From NCBI RefSeq assembly GCF_033118175.1, contig NC_083712.1, positions 10,364,956 through 10,428,955 on the forward strand: DNA of 64,000 nucleotides. Direction: 5' to 3'. The notes below the pieces were generated by a model, which was not told the DNA's origin, did not search any database, and saw only the letters and a program-made list of their open reading frames with translations. How positions within the stretch are numbered: position 1 is the first letter of the stretch; every line of letters begins with the position of its first letter. This document shows, one piece after another, positions 22,750 through 34,054 of this stretch. Made by a program: the position numbers and the translations under genes. This DNA is from Dama dama. Lineage: Eukaryota; Chordata; Mammalia; Artiodactyla; Cervidae.

Positions 22750-22840
22750 GGAATCAAATTAGGCCTAATTATGCTTAATGGCAATGTCTGCTGCTTAATT
22801 TGGATGGTAATTCTGCTTAATTGAGATGCCTTCAGGTGTC
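22750..22840. promoter_or_regulatory. Cluster of homeodomain-like TAAT motifs
   Basis: Five TAAT/ATTA-type cores occur within 90 bases, including cctaattatgcttaatggc and three copies of tgcttaat. This arrangement resembles homeodomain binding clusters in developmental enhancers. It is a weak prediction because AT-rich DNA yields such motifs often. Confidence 0.25.
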
Positions 22841-24388
22841 TAAGTGGTGCTCTTGTTTGAGGATCCGTGTGAGCCTATCCATGCGGAGGAAGCTTTGCTT
22901 GTTCTCTGAGCATGTCACCAAAATAAATGGAGGAAGGCAAAGAAATTTCTGGAGCAGTGTAACACAAAATTCCTGAAATTTAACTTGTTAATTGTTATGT
23001 GTTCAGAATCAACAAAATATATACGAAGTCTTTACAAAAGCCTATGTAAGTGTGCCCAAACATGAGAGAAAAGTGAACTTGTATAATGAGAGAAATCCAT
23101 AAACCCAAACTGCATAAATTCATTATTTCATTTGTCATTTTGCAGCTTGGCCAGGTTTTAAAGTCGACTTCAAAACATCAAGGGACAGATTTCATGAGTT
23201 TTAACTAATGTTAGCCCACTGGTGTCCAGTGGAACAGGCAGATAATGGGTTGTGGAACATTTCAAAAGCAAAAGAAGAACCTGGTGATAATGAAAACTCT
23301 TCCCTCAAGCTTCTGCTTGTCTGTGTGTGGTAGACATGACTTGTCACCACCAACCACCGGCCCCTTCTCTGACTTCCAGACGGCTCTCTCCTCCAGCTGC
23401 TCAGCATCCTGAGTGTGGACATCTAGCTCAGGTCGTCTTAAGGGGAGCACCTAGGAGTTTCAAGACAATTCCTGCCACTTCTCAGGAAGACACACAATGT
23501 TTCCTCCTTGAGCATTGAACATGATGGTATGGTAGCATCTTGTGACCTGAAGGGTATGTGATCACTGCTCAGAAAGCAGAGCAGAGCAGAAAGGCCCACA
23601 CCAGAGCCCTCAGCTTCTTAACTAAACCTAGAATCTCCCTGGCTCTGACCTTTCATTGCGTGAAACAACATTTCCCTAAAAATGTTTGGCTTTTAGTCAG
23701 CTCTTCTATTACGTACAGCCAAGAGCATCCTATCACCGCACTGAATAACCTACTGTTTCATTTCCTTGTGGTTCTCATCAAAGTGATAATGGGACAGGTA
23801 GCTGCAAAAGAAATGCCTCTTCTTCCAGGAGGAAGAAAGCTGGCGAAGAGGCTATCAGAGCTGTGCAGAGAGCACACGTTTCTATCCTGCAATAGGAGTG
23901 AACAGCTCTGAAATCTCACCTTCCTGGGTCTCAGCTTCCTTGCTGTCGAGTGAAGGGTTTAGACAACAGTAACTCTAAGCCGCTTTTGTCTGCATAGAGA
24001 TTTCGGTCATTCTAGTATACAGAGTGTGGACTGAGAATGTCGCCTGCCACGTCAGTAAACAAAGGACGCTGTGGCCATCAAGCCACCAGCCTCTGCCCCA
24101 TGGGGGCACTCAGGGTGGAGGAAAGCAGGACACTGGCCCTGGAAGGTTAAGATGCAGATCCAAGCAGGAATTCCATTGAGTCCAGGCTCTGCATCTTCCC
24201 AAGTATAGAAAAGAGCTAAAATTCACTAAATTCTAATGTCTGCTTTTCTTCCATTAACAGTACTCTTTTGATGTTTGACCACCTATTTTTCCCCAAAACT
24301 GCTATATGTCCTGACTCCTCCCTGACCTGCCCTGAACAGCTGCCTGCAGTCATCTGAGAGCCCGTCTCATGGGCCTACATCCTGCGTG

Positions 24389-24602
24389 CGTGCATGCGTG
24401 CTTAGTCACTCAGTCGTCTCCTCAGTCAGAGAAGCCTGACTCCCAGGCTCCTCGGTCCATGGGGTTCTCCAGGCAAGAATACTGGACTGGGCTGCCATTC
24501 CGTCCCCCAGGGGATCTTCCTGCCTCAGGGATCGAATCCACGTCTCCTGCATCTCTCGCATTGTAGGCAGTTCCCTTACCACTGAGCCTCCAGGGAAGCC
24601 CC
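24389..24602 (-). mobile_element. Bov-tA SINE
   Basis: Reversed copy from gtgcttagtcactcagtcgt to the head at 24590-24602 (tccagggaagcccc). Confidence 0.88.
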
Positions 24603-25539
24603 TGTGTCCTCTGTATGCCCTCCAAACGATACTAATCCTCAGCTTTCAGGTTGTGCCTTTTATCAGTTGACAACAGAAAAGAAATAGAGACACAGATATA
24701 CAGGGGTATCTTTCATATAGAAAAATATTTATGATTATCCATATGTAATCTGGATGTAAATGAATTTTAAACTATTGGGAGGGAGTTAACCAAATTCCCT
24801 GAAGATTTCATCTGGAGCTGCTGCTTTCCTGCTGAAATGCCAGGGCATCATCCATACAAGAGTCTAGCATTTCAGAACTTGACGTGGATACTTCTGCTTG
24901 CAAGATCACCATCACTCATGTCAGTGGAGCCCAGTGTACCCTCCGATGGCCCTGAGGGTGACGCCACCAGCGGGACTTGCTTCGGCTCTCTCTGGCCTCT
25001 CTGCACGATGTCACACTCATCCCAGGTTTCGGCAGCTAAGGACGCACCTGGGAATCCCGAGCTGACCTTTATGAGGGACACGCATTTGGAGATACAGCAA
25101 GCCCCTCACTCTCACTGCACCCAGAGCCAAACCCATTCTCTCTTCCCATAAAGGGCTGGTTTCTGAGGCCCTTTCCCTGTTTCCAGGTAGAGAGAGCTTA
25201 GAATCTAAGTGTTCCAACCTGGGATGATTAGGAGAATAAAGAAGAGTGTTATCATCAGTAGTTACGTGAGGACAGCGGATGTTCACTGGGACTCTCCCGG
25301 GAGGCTGGACCTTGTGCCCATTCTGGTCAGGGTTTCACCACCCACCCCAAAGCCATTCTGGATTCCTTCTCCTCTCCCCTTGCAGCAGGTGCTGCCAGGG
25401 GAAGCCGTGTGTATAGAGTGTTAAGAGAATCAAAACCATCTGCCCACGGATCCTCCTCTTTCACCCCCTGCATTCCACCCGGAGGTCATCGACTGATTAC
25501 TGACTGCTACTGCCATGAAAAGTTCTCATCACAAGAAAA
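24603..25539. other. Unresolved intron near the exon at 25931
   Basis: Unique-looking sequence with moderate GC between 24830 and 25430. The frames at 24837-25151 and 25017-25286 overlap on opposite strands and show no domain. I found no further CSMD1 exon here. Confidence 0.45.
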
Positions 25540-25695
25540 GATATTTTAACTATACAAGATGATACATGTTAACTGAACACTGTGGTAACCAGTTTTCAAT
25601 ATAAATACATATCAAATCATTATGTTGCACACCTTACACTAAACAGGTTGTATGTCAATTGTTATATGATGATCGAACTGGAAATAAAACCATAA
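25540..25695 (+). mobile_element. Old L1 3' end
   Basis: Typical old L1 tail text: aagatgatacatgttaactg, 'atcattatgttgcacacctta' and 'gtatgtcaattgttatatgatgatcg', ending in ctggaaataaaac. It has no clear target duplication. Confidence 0.75.
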
Positions 25696-25930
25696 CACAG
25701 ATGTAACCTTCAGAAGCAGCAGGAGGTAAGCAGACTGAGAATATTTCATAACTGCATCCTAGATAGGCTTTCCCATACAGGAGGATAGACAGACGCACCA
25801 TGCAGCAGCAGTTTCAATTCAAACAAGACACGAGGGTGCATGCCACTCACCAGAGTGTTCACGGTAAACAGTTGCCCAGGTAGAGAGCTCAGTTTGTCAG
25901 ATGTTTACAGAGGAAAGCTGAGAGTCTTAC

Positions 25931-26052
25931 CTTGTCAGGATCCGTCGTAGTGATGACCCACACACAGTGAGCATTGTCTTCGTACTGAACCGGGTAATTA
26001 GGAGAGGTGATGACGCCACTGGGCCCACGCAGATTCGATCCACATGTTCTTG
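25931..26052 (-). CDS. CSMD1: CSMD1 exon: start of a CUB domain
   Basis: This 122-bp internal exon encodes the first 40 residues of a CUB domain of CUB and sushi multiple domains protein 1, a large single-pass membrane protein of neurons and other cells that is implicated in complement control. The peptide starts RTCGSNLRGPSGVITSPNYP and continues to a C-x-W pair and ITTTDPDK. The opening Cys, the SPNYP motif and the later Cys-Val-Trp are CUB hallmarks. The acceptor is tttctag before CAAGAA and the donor is AAG followed by gtaag. The first two bases (CA) complete an Ala codon begun by the exon at 37530-37654, and the exon ends on a whole codon. The rest of the CUB domain must lie in an exon beyond base 1. 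The paralogues CSMD2 and CSMD3 are possible alternatives, but the peptide fits CSMD1 best from memory. Confidence 0.93.
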
Positions 26053-26303
26053 CTAGAAATACACAGAGATGACGTTATTTTCTACAGGATTTCATCTGCA
26101 TGGTAAAGACACAAAGTGCACGTGGAACTTCAAGTTAGCTCTCGCACGACTGTGATAAAGAACTGTTTGTGAAATCAAATTGGCAAGTAGATTTTGCTCA
26201 GCCTTCAGAACCTTTGCTTGGTACTTGCAACACTTACCTGGAACTCTTTATTATATTTCCCAAAGCATTACCCTTCACAGAATGAGCTGACAACAGCACC
26301 TTG

Positions 26304-26506
26304 AAGTGAAGTTGCTCAGTCATGTCCAACTCTGTGACCCCATGGACTGTAGCCCACTGGCCTCCTCTGTCCATGGGATTTTTCCAGGCAAGAATACTGG
26401 AGTGGGTTGCTGTTTCCTTCTCCAGAGGATCTTCCCTATCCAGGGATCGAACTCAGGTCTCCTACATTGCAGGCAGACTCTTTACCGTCTGAGCCACCAG
26501 GGAATC
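26304..26506 (-). mobile_element. Bov-tA SINE with perfect 17-bp TSD
   Basis: Reversed, well-preserved SINE. The 17 bases ctgacaacagcaccttg occur exactly at 26287-26303 and 26507-26523, which sets both ends. The perfect duplication suggests a fairly young insertion. It lies about 250 bp upstream (in transcript direction) of the acceptor at 26052. Confidence 0.95.
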
Positions 26507-26720
26507 CTGACAACAGCACCTTGGACAATGTCAAATCAAATTAATGCATTTCAGGCCCCATTCTGACTCCTACAGAGAGGGTCTGGTAAGGCGTCTGGTT
26601 GCACACAGCGCAATAAGAATTCAGGAGACCAGAATTAACATCTCAACTATGCCCTACAGGATATGACCTTGAATAAGTAATCCAAGCCCCCACAACCTCA
26701 ACCTTTCTATTGTTTAAATG

Positions 26721-27000
26721 TACTTGTTTATTTTTAGCTGCACTGGGTCTTTGTTGCTGTCAGTGGGCTCTCTCTAGTCGGGGCGAGTGGAAGCTACTCT
26801 CTGGCTGTGGTGTGTGGGCTTCTCATTGCCACGGCTTCCCTTGTCGGGGCTCCCGGCTCCAGAGCACCAGCTCAGGAGTGGTGGTGCTCAGGCTTAGTTG
26901 CTCCAAAGCATGTGGAATCATTCCAGACCAGGGATCAAACCCCTAGTCCCCTGCATTGGCAGGCAGAGTCTCAACCACTGGACCACCAGGGAAGCCCCTC
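26721..27000 (-). mobile_element. CHR-type SINE (cetartiodactyl tRNA-Glu SINE)
   Basis: The reversed text carries the hallmarks of the CHR family: agctgcactgggtctttgtt, ggcttctcattgccacggct, cttagttgctccaaagcatg, and a tRNA-like head ending ccaccagggaagccc. The flanks share an imperfect duplication, tttctattgtttaaatg at 26704-26720 and tttctattttaaatg at 27005-27019. CHR elements are shared with hippos and whales, so this insertion is older than the Bov-tA copies. Confidence 0.85.
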
Positions 27001-27496
27001 ATTCTTTCTATTTTAAATGAGAACGATGCAAGAGATGATATTTAAAGTTCCTCTCAAGTTTTAGATTTTATTCTATAACAAATTATATCACAATGCAAAT
27101 TACAACTTAAAATACAGTTGAAAGTATGAAGAAGGAAAATAGAAATGATGACTCTAAAAGGAAAAAGAAAACACCTTAAAATTGAAAGAGCACATACATG
27201 GCATGACCCAATAAAAACAACTAAGTTTTGAATACAAAAATATTTCAATTGATCTTCTCTTTAAGAAAGGAGATTTTTTTTAAATGAATACACAAGTTTT
27301 GGAAATCAAATGTCATCCTAAACTCCATTCTTAACATTAATAATTTGAACTGCATTTGAGAAAAGAGGGGAGGAAACTAACTTCATAAATAAGCACTGAT
27401 GTAAGAGAAGCTCAGGGTCATTTCCCTAAGATGTCATATAACATAAACTGACTAAACTGCCATCCACTGAGGAGCAGAGTTCGTCATCACCCGTCC

Positions 27497-27640
27497 TTCC
27501 CTCCCTCCTTCCTTCCCTCCTTCTTGCCAGCTGAGCATCGGTACAGGTCAGGTGCTGTTCTAGGAGACTAAGCTACAGGACCAAACAGAACTGGCTTCTG
27601 GCTCCCAAGGGCCATCTTGTAGAGGAGGAGGCTGAAGAAA
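27497..27640 (+). repeat. CCTT simple repeat followed by ancient repeat fragment
   Basis: A pyrimidine tract of ccctcc/cttcc units covers about 27497-27525. It is followed by text like 'ggtgctgttctaggagacta' and 'ggctcccaagggccatcttg', which resembles the ancient repeat seen at 3190-4830 and 39800-40020. Confidence 0.5.
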
Positions 27641-28004
27641 CCCTTTAATCAGGCAGTGCCTAACTATTCCCTTTTCTATTTATATTGATATAGCAATAAT
27701 GTTGATTATGCCTATTTCTAAAAATACTCCTTTTTTGTCATTATTAACCTACAAATCCCTCATTCCTAAAAGACTGTCCACCCCTTGATCTTAGGAAAGC
27801 ATCCTTCCTTCACTGTACATTTTCAGCACCATATCTAATGTCGATAGTTGTGGACATAAAAAAATGTGAGAAAATGACTTTAGACAACCTTTTTGTTACT
27901 TGATACTAGCTAAGAATTAACCTACTAGACACAGATTAATGAAAACATGAAAGCTATCTTTCAAAATATTGACACTTGCTTTCAAATGAACAACACCTTT
28001 TCAT

Positions 28005-28125
28005 CAGTACTGGAGAAGGAAATGGCAGCCCACTCCTGGATAATCCCATGGACGGGGGAACCTGGTGGGCTGCTGTCCATGGGGTCGCACAGAGTTGGAC
28101 ACGGCTGAAGTGACTTAGCATGCAT
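28005..28125 (+). mobile_element. Bov-A SINE 3' fragment
   Basis: Sense 3' half of the ruminant SINE (ctggagaaggaaatggcagc, 'ccatggggtcgcacagagttggacac'), followed by gcatgcatgcatgca. The tRNA-like head is missing. Confidence 0.8.
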
Positions 28126-28339
28126 GCATGCAGTTCATCGATACGGATAGGAGGTGATTTGGTTTCCAAAGCCCAGTGGGTGTGTCCTGGATCCAAAGTC
28201 CTCCAGTAAAGCAGTGACCACAAGCACACACACCTGCACTGTACCGTTTCACTCTCCAAGGAGTCTACTTTCAGGAGTGTGTTCTTGAGAGGATCATGAA
28301 CTTTGGATCCACAATTTTCTTAAAGTACTCTACTATTAC

Positions 28340-28475
28340 CAGTTGGAGAAGGAAACGGCAACCCACTCCAGTGTTCTTGCCTGGGGAATCCCATGCTCAG
28401 AGGAGCCTGGTGGGCCACAGTCCGTGATGAGGTAGAAAAGAGTCGGACACGACTGAGCGACTAAACAGCGACAAC
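28340..28475 (+). mobile_element. Bov-A SINE 3' fragment
   Basis: Sense 3' half (ttggagaaggaaacggcaac to gtcggacacgactgagcgac), ending with an acaacaac-like tail. It lacks the tRNA-like head. Confidence 0.82.
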
Positions 28476-30070
28476 TATATTGCTGGTATTAATTAGCAAA
28501 ACGTTAGAAAAATAGTTAACAATAAAATCTGACTCAACATACCTTTGTGTTACACATTCCTACTTTGTGAAATTTCATACTGAAGAGCTGACAAACACAA
28601 TGTAGTGCAATGAAAGAAATATCTGTTGGCTAATTTTGAACTAATATTATCTAAGTGCTATTCTAAGCATTTCAAACTTGAAGACAGACAAACTCATCTG
28701 AAGAATGTGTACTGTGGGGAACTAATGTGCTACATTCCCGCTGACAATTTGTACTCCTCCAGTCATTAGCCCCAGATGCCACTCTGCTGGAAAGTTCACC
28801 AAATCTGACAGCCCGTCAATGGCCATGGGTCCCAGTTGTCTGCTTTGAAGCCTGACCTCTAACTTGACTTATGAAATTCATCTTCATGAAATTCATCTTA
28901 CCCACTGCTTGGGGAGACAGGATTATCAGTGATTATATTTTTAGAGAGATAACAATTAGTAAAATATTCATGGGAAACCAGCACATTTTCTATACTTTCC
29001 TGCATAGATGGTATTGTGTTTCATACAGAGAGAGTTGTGAATCCAGTCCATTCAGATGTTTTTCTCACCAAAAGTTGTCAAATTAATATGCATTTTTTTC
29101 TTTTTCTTAGAACTGTCCATATTTTTGCAGTACTCTTTTCTAATAAATTAACTTTTGAATTTTTTTTTCTACTCATTCTTTTAATCAAGCCATCAAAATA
29201 ATCAGCTGAAATGAAATACGTGAGAATATTCATGGCAGGGATTTTGTTTTGTTTTGTTCCCCTCGCTATGTGTAATCTCAACAATTAGAGCAATTCCTGA
29301 TATTTAATAGTTACCCCCACAGATGCTTGTTGCCTTAGTTTTGGAGTAGACTGATAGCCTAAGTATTTAGTTCTAGTCCTCTTTCTTGGGGAATTGTTGA
29401 AACTTTTAGCTAGTACCTCAGTACTAGCCCCTTTGATTTTTTAAGTTGTCCACATTCTAATTATCTGCCTCTTCATCGTGTGATAATCCTATCACCATCA
29501 CACCAATTACAATACATTAGGTACTATGTTCTTGTATCAAGGCTTTGCTACTAGTCACAACCACCAGATTTGCTACCGATGACAACTTGAAGTTCAACTG
29601 CCCATGTGTAGAGTCTCTATCAGATAATAACAACGTGTCTTGAGTTACCATGATCTCTACGTGCCATTCTCCAAGTCTGCACAGAGGCTGAAGTGCAGAC
29701 TGGACCTTCCCTTCCACATCTCCTGTAGACGCCCTGTCTGGGGTTTCTCTCTATCCTCTGGTTCTGTGGCAGAAAGGCTCAGACTAAGCTGTGATCTCCC
29801 TGAGCTGCCGAGAGGGGGGAGGAGAGCGAACGCCACTCCTGCCCTGCCACTCCCCTCTTCTTCCTCCTCCATCAGCGTCCAGCACCGTAAGGCTAATTAT
29901 CTTCCACTGCCTTCACTGTCTGTCATGTTTATCAAACAGCCAGTCTTTCAGAAGGGTAAGAAGAGCCAGAGAAGACACAGACCAGCCGTAGAGATGAGAG
30001 ATGAACCGGGACTAGAGCTGCATTGCAGCGTATCCATGAGTGAACATCAGCAGGCCAGAGTTTTAAGCAA

Positions 30071-30170
30071 ATCTTAAAAGTGCTTAATAAATGTTCTTTG
30101 ATAATAACCATGATCTAATCAATGTACAGTTAATGTTACTTATGTGACAGTGTTCTAAATTTGTAAGCTC
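30071..30170. repeat. Direct repeat, copy 1 (pair with 30851-30950)
   Basis: One hundred bases recur 780 bp downstream with seven substitutions and no gap. I do not recognise the sequence as a known transposon. Confidence 0.85.
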
Positions 30171-30207
30171 TGGGAAGGATTGTGGAGGGAGTTTCTGCCA
30201 CCGGCCC

Positions 30208-30275
30208 GAGGGTCACAGTTAGGATGGTGAGGGCCTCCAGAGGGTCACTTTCAGTTAGGATGGTAAGGGCGTCCA
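30208..30275. repeat. Two-copy tandem repeat of about 32-36 bp
   Basis: Both units begin gagggtca and contain agttaggatggt and gtccag or ctccag. Copy 1 is 30208-30239. Copy 2, 30240-30275, is four bases longer. Confidence 0.75.
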
Positions 30276-30850
30276 GGCCCTGTGTAGTCCCTTCTGCAGA
30301 GGGCGGGCGGATGGGCTCAGTTTATCTACCAGCCACATCCATGCTGCTTCGCAAGCTGCAGTTTGTCTGCTATAATGAGTATGCACTGGACTGATGATCT
30401 GAAGGCTGTATGGTTTGACTCTGAAGCTCTGCCCCCTGCCTGTCTCTCCCCACTCCTGGCCTCTGCTGGCTCCTTGCTCCTCCCCAGAAGGGCTGCGCAG
30501 CTGCTCAGACACTAGAAGCCTTAGCGACCTGCTCTGACTGTGATGAGCGATCTCACTGTGTCCTTGGAGACCAGGACCTACTTCCCAAACAGTTGCTTCT
30601 GTGCTAAACACATATTCAATTAGTCAACAAAGTATTTAATTAAGCAAATAATTAGGTAATTACAATATGCTAGTGTCAAGCAAGTCTTTACAGCAAGGTA
30701 TAAATACATTCCCATAATGGAAATGTATACACACATTTACACGTTTTAGACTTGAGTACACACTCACCACTTTCTGCTCCTGCAAAGGCATTCCCCTGGG
30801 TCAGAATCTTTTTGGAAATATAACACCTAACGTAAAGTAATTTGCACAAA

Positions 30851-30950
30851 ATCTTAAAAATGCTTAATAGATGTTCTTTGATAATAACCATGATCTAACT
30901 AATGTACAGTTAATATTACTTATGTGACAGGGTTCTAAATTTGTAAACTC
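30851..30950. repeat. Direct repeat, copy 2 (pair with 30071-30170)
   Basis: About 93% identical to 30071-30170 at a constant offset of 780 bases. Similarity stops abruptly after aactc. Confidence 0.85.
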
Positions 30951-31394
30951 AAATTTTACTTATATCTTCTGTGTTTTTAAAATTAAACTAGAATTTACAA
31001 AATGATCACTGGAAATATATAAAGAAGGAAAGTGGAAAGGGAAAAAATAAACTTGCCAGTTTTGAATGCCAAATGTGCTATTTATCCATTAGTCACCGAG
31101 TATTTGTTAAGTGTAACATGCATTTGTTTCACATGATTTATCTTATGCAACTTTAAGTAGTAATTTATCTATTTATGTACAATCAGTTCCGGGAATCTTT
31201 GCCATTCTATAGTAACTACTTAATGAAATTAAATTGAAGAGAAGAATATTCTAACCGACTAAACTTAAATTAATAGGATATCTGGACTCGGAAGCTTTTT
31301 AAAAGGAAATTAAGAATTATATTGGATAGTGTGATTCTTGTAGGATTTAAAAGAAAACCACCAATTTTATGTCTATATCCAGACTCAGCCAAAA

Positions 31395-31620
31395 TGGAGA
31401 AAGTATGTCAGAGGTTAAGAGCTTGCTTTTCCGAATCACTCCTGAGTTCCAGATCTGGTTTATGAAGCTATCAGATGTGTTATCTTAAATTATTTCATTT
31501 TAAGCCTCTCAGGTTATCCACTTATTATAATAATCATAACTTCATCCATGATTTTTGTAAGGATTGAAGGAAAGAATGTAAGTAGAACACCATAGTACAG
31601 GTAATAAAACAAATACACAG
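31395..31620 (+). mobile_element. MIR SINE
   Basis: A diverged but ordered MIR match: 'gttaagagcttgctttt', 'tcctgagttccagatctgg', 'gtgttatctta', 'cctctcaggtt', 'ataataatcataacttcat' and 'tttttgtaaggatt'. These correspond to the tRNA-like, core and 3' parts. Confidence 0.75.
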
Positions 31621-31952
31621 TGAATGCTTCCTGAGATTTGGGTGCTGTTTCCATCATAGAAGACACAGCAAAGAAAGAACAAAATTAAGTTCTGTGCCTT
31701 CATCAGGGGATTAACCACACGAATGTCTAATGTCAGGAGGACACTCGACCTCTGCAGGAAAGCAGAGTCAGGGTTCACAGAGCATCCTGAAGAGGGTGGG
31801 CACAGAAGGGTCTGGATGAGATGACATCTGATGGTGAGTGCGAGATGGAAAGCCACCTGGAGGTCTGGGGGAGAAGCATTCCAGGCAGAAGGAAGACAAC
31901 AATTGCAGGGGGGCTGTCAGAAACACCCCAGGCATGCTCCAGGAGCATTAAA

Positions 31953-32159
31953 GAAAGTGAAAGTGAAGTAGCTCAGTCGTGTCTGACTCTTTGGGACCCC
32001 ATGGACTGTAACCTGCCAGGCTCCTCCATTCATGGTATTTTCCAGGCAAGAGTACTGGAGTGAGTTGCCATTTCCTTCTCCAGGGGATCTTCCCGACCCA
32101 GGGATCAAAGCCGGGTCTCCCACCTTGCAGGCACTTTACCGTCTGAGCCACCAGGGCTT
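31953..32159 (-). mobile_element. Bov-tA SINE
   Basis: Reversed, well-kept copy from agtgaaagtgaagtagctca to the head accagggcttcc at 32148-32159. No clear target duplication was found. Confidence 0.9.
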
Positions 32160-32424
32160 CCGAGGCACTTTACATCAGGTGAATTTGAGAGCAGTGGCAT
32201 AAAAATATGTGATTTTGTTATTTTCAGTAACTTAATAAGAAATAAAGAAAAACATGTTTTTCTCCCAGGTGACATTCAAGTAAAGAGTACAAATCCTTAG
32301 AAGTCTAGAAGCGAAGACAGAAATTTATCCACATTCACTGGAATTAAAGTAAAAGTTAAAAGTGTGAGAAATCAAGAGGTACAAAATTCCAGTCATCAAA
32401 TAAATGATTCGTGGCTTAGGGAAT

Positions 32425-32765
32425 ATAGCCAATAATAATATAATATCTTTTTACGGTGATGTATGGTAACTAGACTTATTATCATGATCATTTTGTACTG
32501 TATAGAAATATGGAATCACTATGTTGGGTAACAGGAATTAACATGATGTTCTAGGCAATTACACTTCACAAACAAACTCATAAAAAAGTAGATGAGATTT
32601 GTGGTTACTAAGGGGTGGGGAACTGTGAAGGGGAGGATTGGAAGAAGGTAGTCAGATGGTACAAAGCTCTAGTTATGAGACAAATCAGTACTAGGAATGT
32701 AATATAAAATGTGATAAATGTACTAAATACCAAAGTCTGTTATATATGAAAATTCTTAGAGTAAA
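32425..32765 (+). mobile_element. Old L1 3' UTR fragment
   Basis: Text such as 'ggtgatgtatggtaactaga', 'ggaatcactatgttgg' and 'gtggttactaaggggtgggg' belongs to L1 3' UTRs. The order of modules is unusual, so more than one L1 piece may be present. Confidence 0.6.
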
Positions 32766-32797
32766 TCCTAAGAGCTCTCAATTAAGATCAATTAACT

Positions 32798-32934
32798 CCT
32801 TAATTGACTGGTCTGAAATCTCATAATATGTGCAGTGCTCAGACCATAGGCATTTTATTGCATTTGATAGATGGTTGAATTTAGAACATGTGGCTGAGAT
32901 AAGCAATATAAGGGCTGCTTTAAAAGTTCAGAGT
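32798..32934. repeat. Direct repeat, copy 1 (pair with 33919-34054)
   Basis: About 137 bases recur roughly 1.12 kb downstream with nine or so substitutions and one single-base gap. I do not recognise a transposon family. Confidence 0.85.
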
Positions 32935-33918
32935 GTACAGATTTTTTTATATCTATGACAAAGAAGGTGTTTTTTTTTTTTTCCCCCTTTAAAGTGTATG
33001 TTTCTTTAAATCTCTGGGTTCATAGCTACCTGACATAGTAATCAGTATTAAAATACAGTCTTCAAATTGGCTCTGGACCCTTAGTCTGGTAGAATGAAGT
33101 CATCTTTCAGGTATAAACAGTCTTTTCACTACTATTTAAAAGGTCATCTCTGTATGGACAGAAAATATGAATAGGGAAGAATACACTGTAAAGTTTTCAG
33201 TAAATGACAAGTTAATAAGTTAAGGATACTGCTGGGCTAACCTGACTTGGAATCCTGAGATAATAATAGCTTTATTCTGTGACCCTTGGTGACTCAAACT
33301 GGCTTCCATGTAACCACAGTTACAATTGCAAAAACCACTTCACTTTTCTTATGTGCCTTGTCAGCTCGGAGGGCAACCAAAAATATTAATTCCACAGATC
33401 AACGTTCAATAGCATCAGAAGAAATTCTCCCTATATACCCCGCTTAAACACTGATGGAATAAATGCCAGCTGAAACATTTTACTTAAAAAATACAACTAC
33501 ATCCTCTTCTTCTCTATTTTGTTTGCTTATTTAAAAAAATTTATTGCCAGTTAAAGATACTTATACAGCTTCAAACAGCTCATAGCATTTTACCCTGTGA
33601 AAAATCATAATGGTTGTTTTCATATCCCTAAATGCAGTAAGTATAATTTCAAACAAAATCACTTGCATAATTACTGAGCTATGGCAACCATTCATCTGTG
33701 TGCTAACAGGAAGAAAAGGTAACATCCCCCATCCTCAGGGCTAATTAGCTAATGTAAGCATTGGCTTAGGACCCAGTGTCCAGATGTGAAAGATCTCTCC
33801 TGACTCACTGCAATCTATCAAATGCTTCTATCTGATAATCCTCCCATGGAGAAGGCACGATAATTACTTAAGAGTTAGAGCCCCTTCGTGAAGATCGGAA
33901 CCTTGAGAATCAGCCCTT

Positions 33919-34054
33919 CCTTAATTGACTGATCTGAAATCTCATAATGTGTGCGTGCTCAGACCAGGGGCATTTTATTGCATTTGACAGATGGTTGAAT
34001 TTAGAACATGTGGCTGAGATGATCAATATGAGGGCTGCTTTAAAAGCTCAGAGT
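33919..34054. repeat. Direct repeat, copy 2 (pair with 32798-32934)
   Basis: About 93% identical to 32798-32934. Both begin ccttaattgactg and share 'cattttattgcattt' and 'tagaacatgtggctgagat'. Confidence 0.85.

Larger units (their letters stand above)
21116..24388. other. Long unique intron segment
   Basis: No transposon or exon recognised. Notable sub-features are the purine-rich tract at 21325-21393, a strongly AT-rich stretch with repeated atatgcat/atatta units at 22130-22255, and a group of TAAT motifs at 22750-22840. Frames up to 117 codons (23558-23911) carry no recognised domain. Confidence 0.45.

Noticed and set aside
29640..30077. 145-codon plus-strand frame
   Set aside because: No recognised domain and partly low-complexity Ser/Pro text. 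It is antisense within a CSMD1 intron, with no splice or promoter evidence.
30071..30950. The 100-bp repeat pair as LTRs of a small retroelement
   Set aside because: The repeats do not start TG or end CA, and there is no primer-binding site or polypurine tract next to them.
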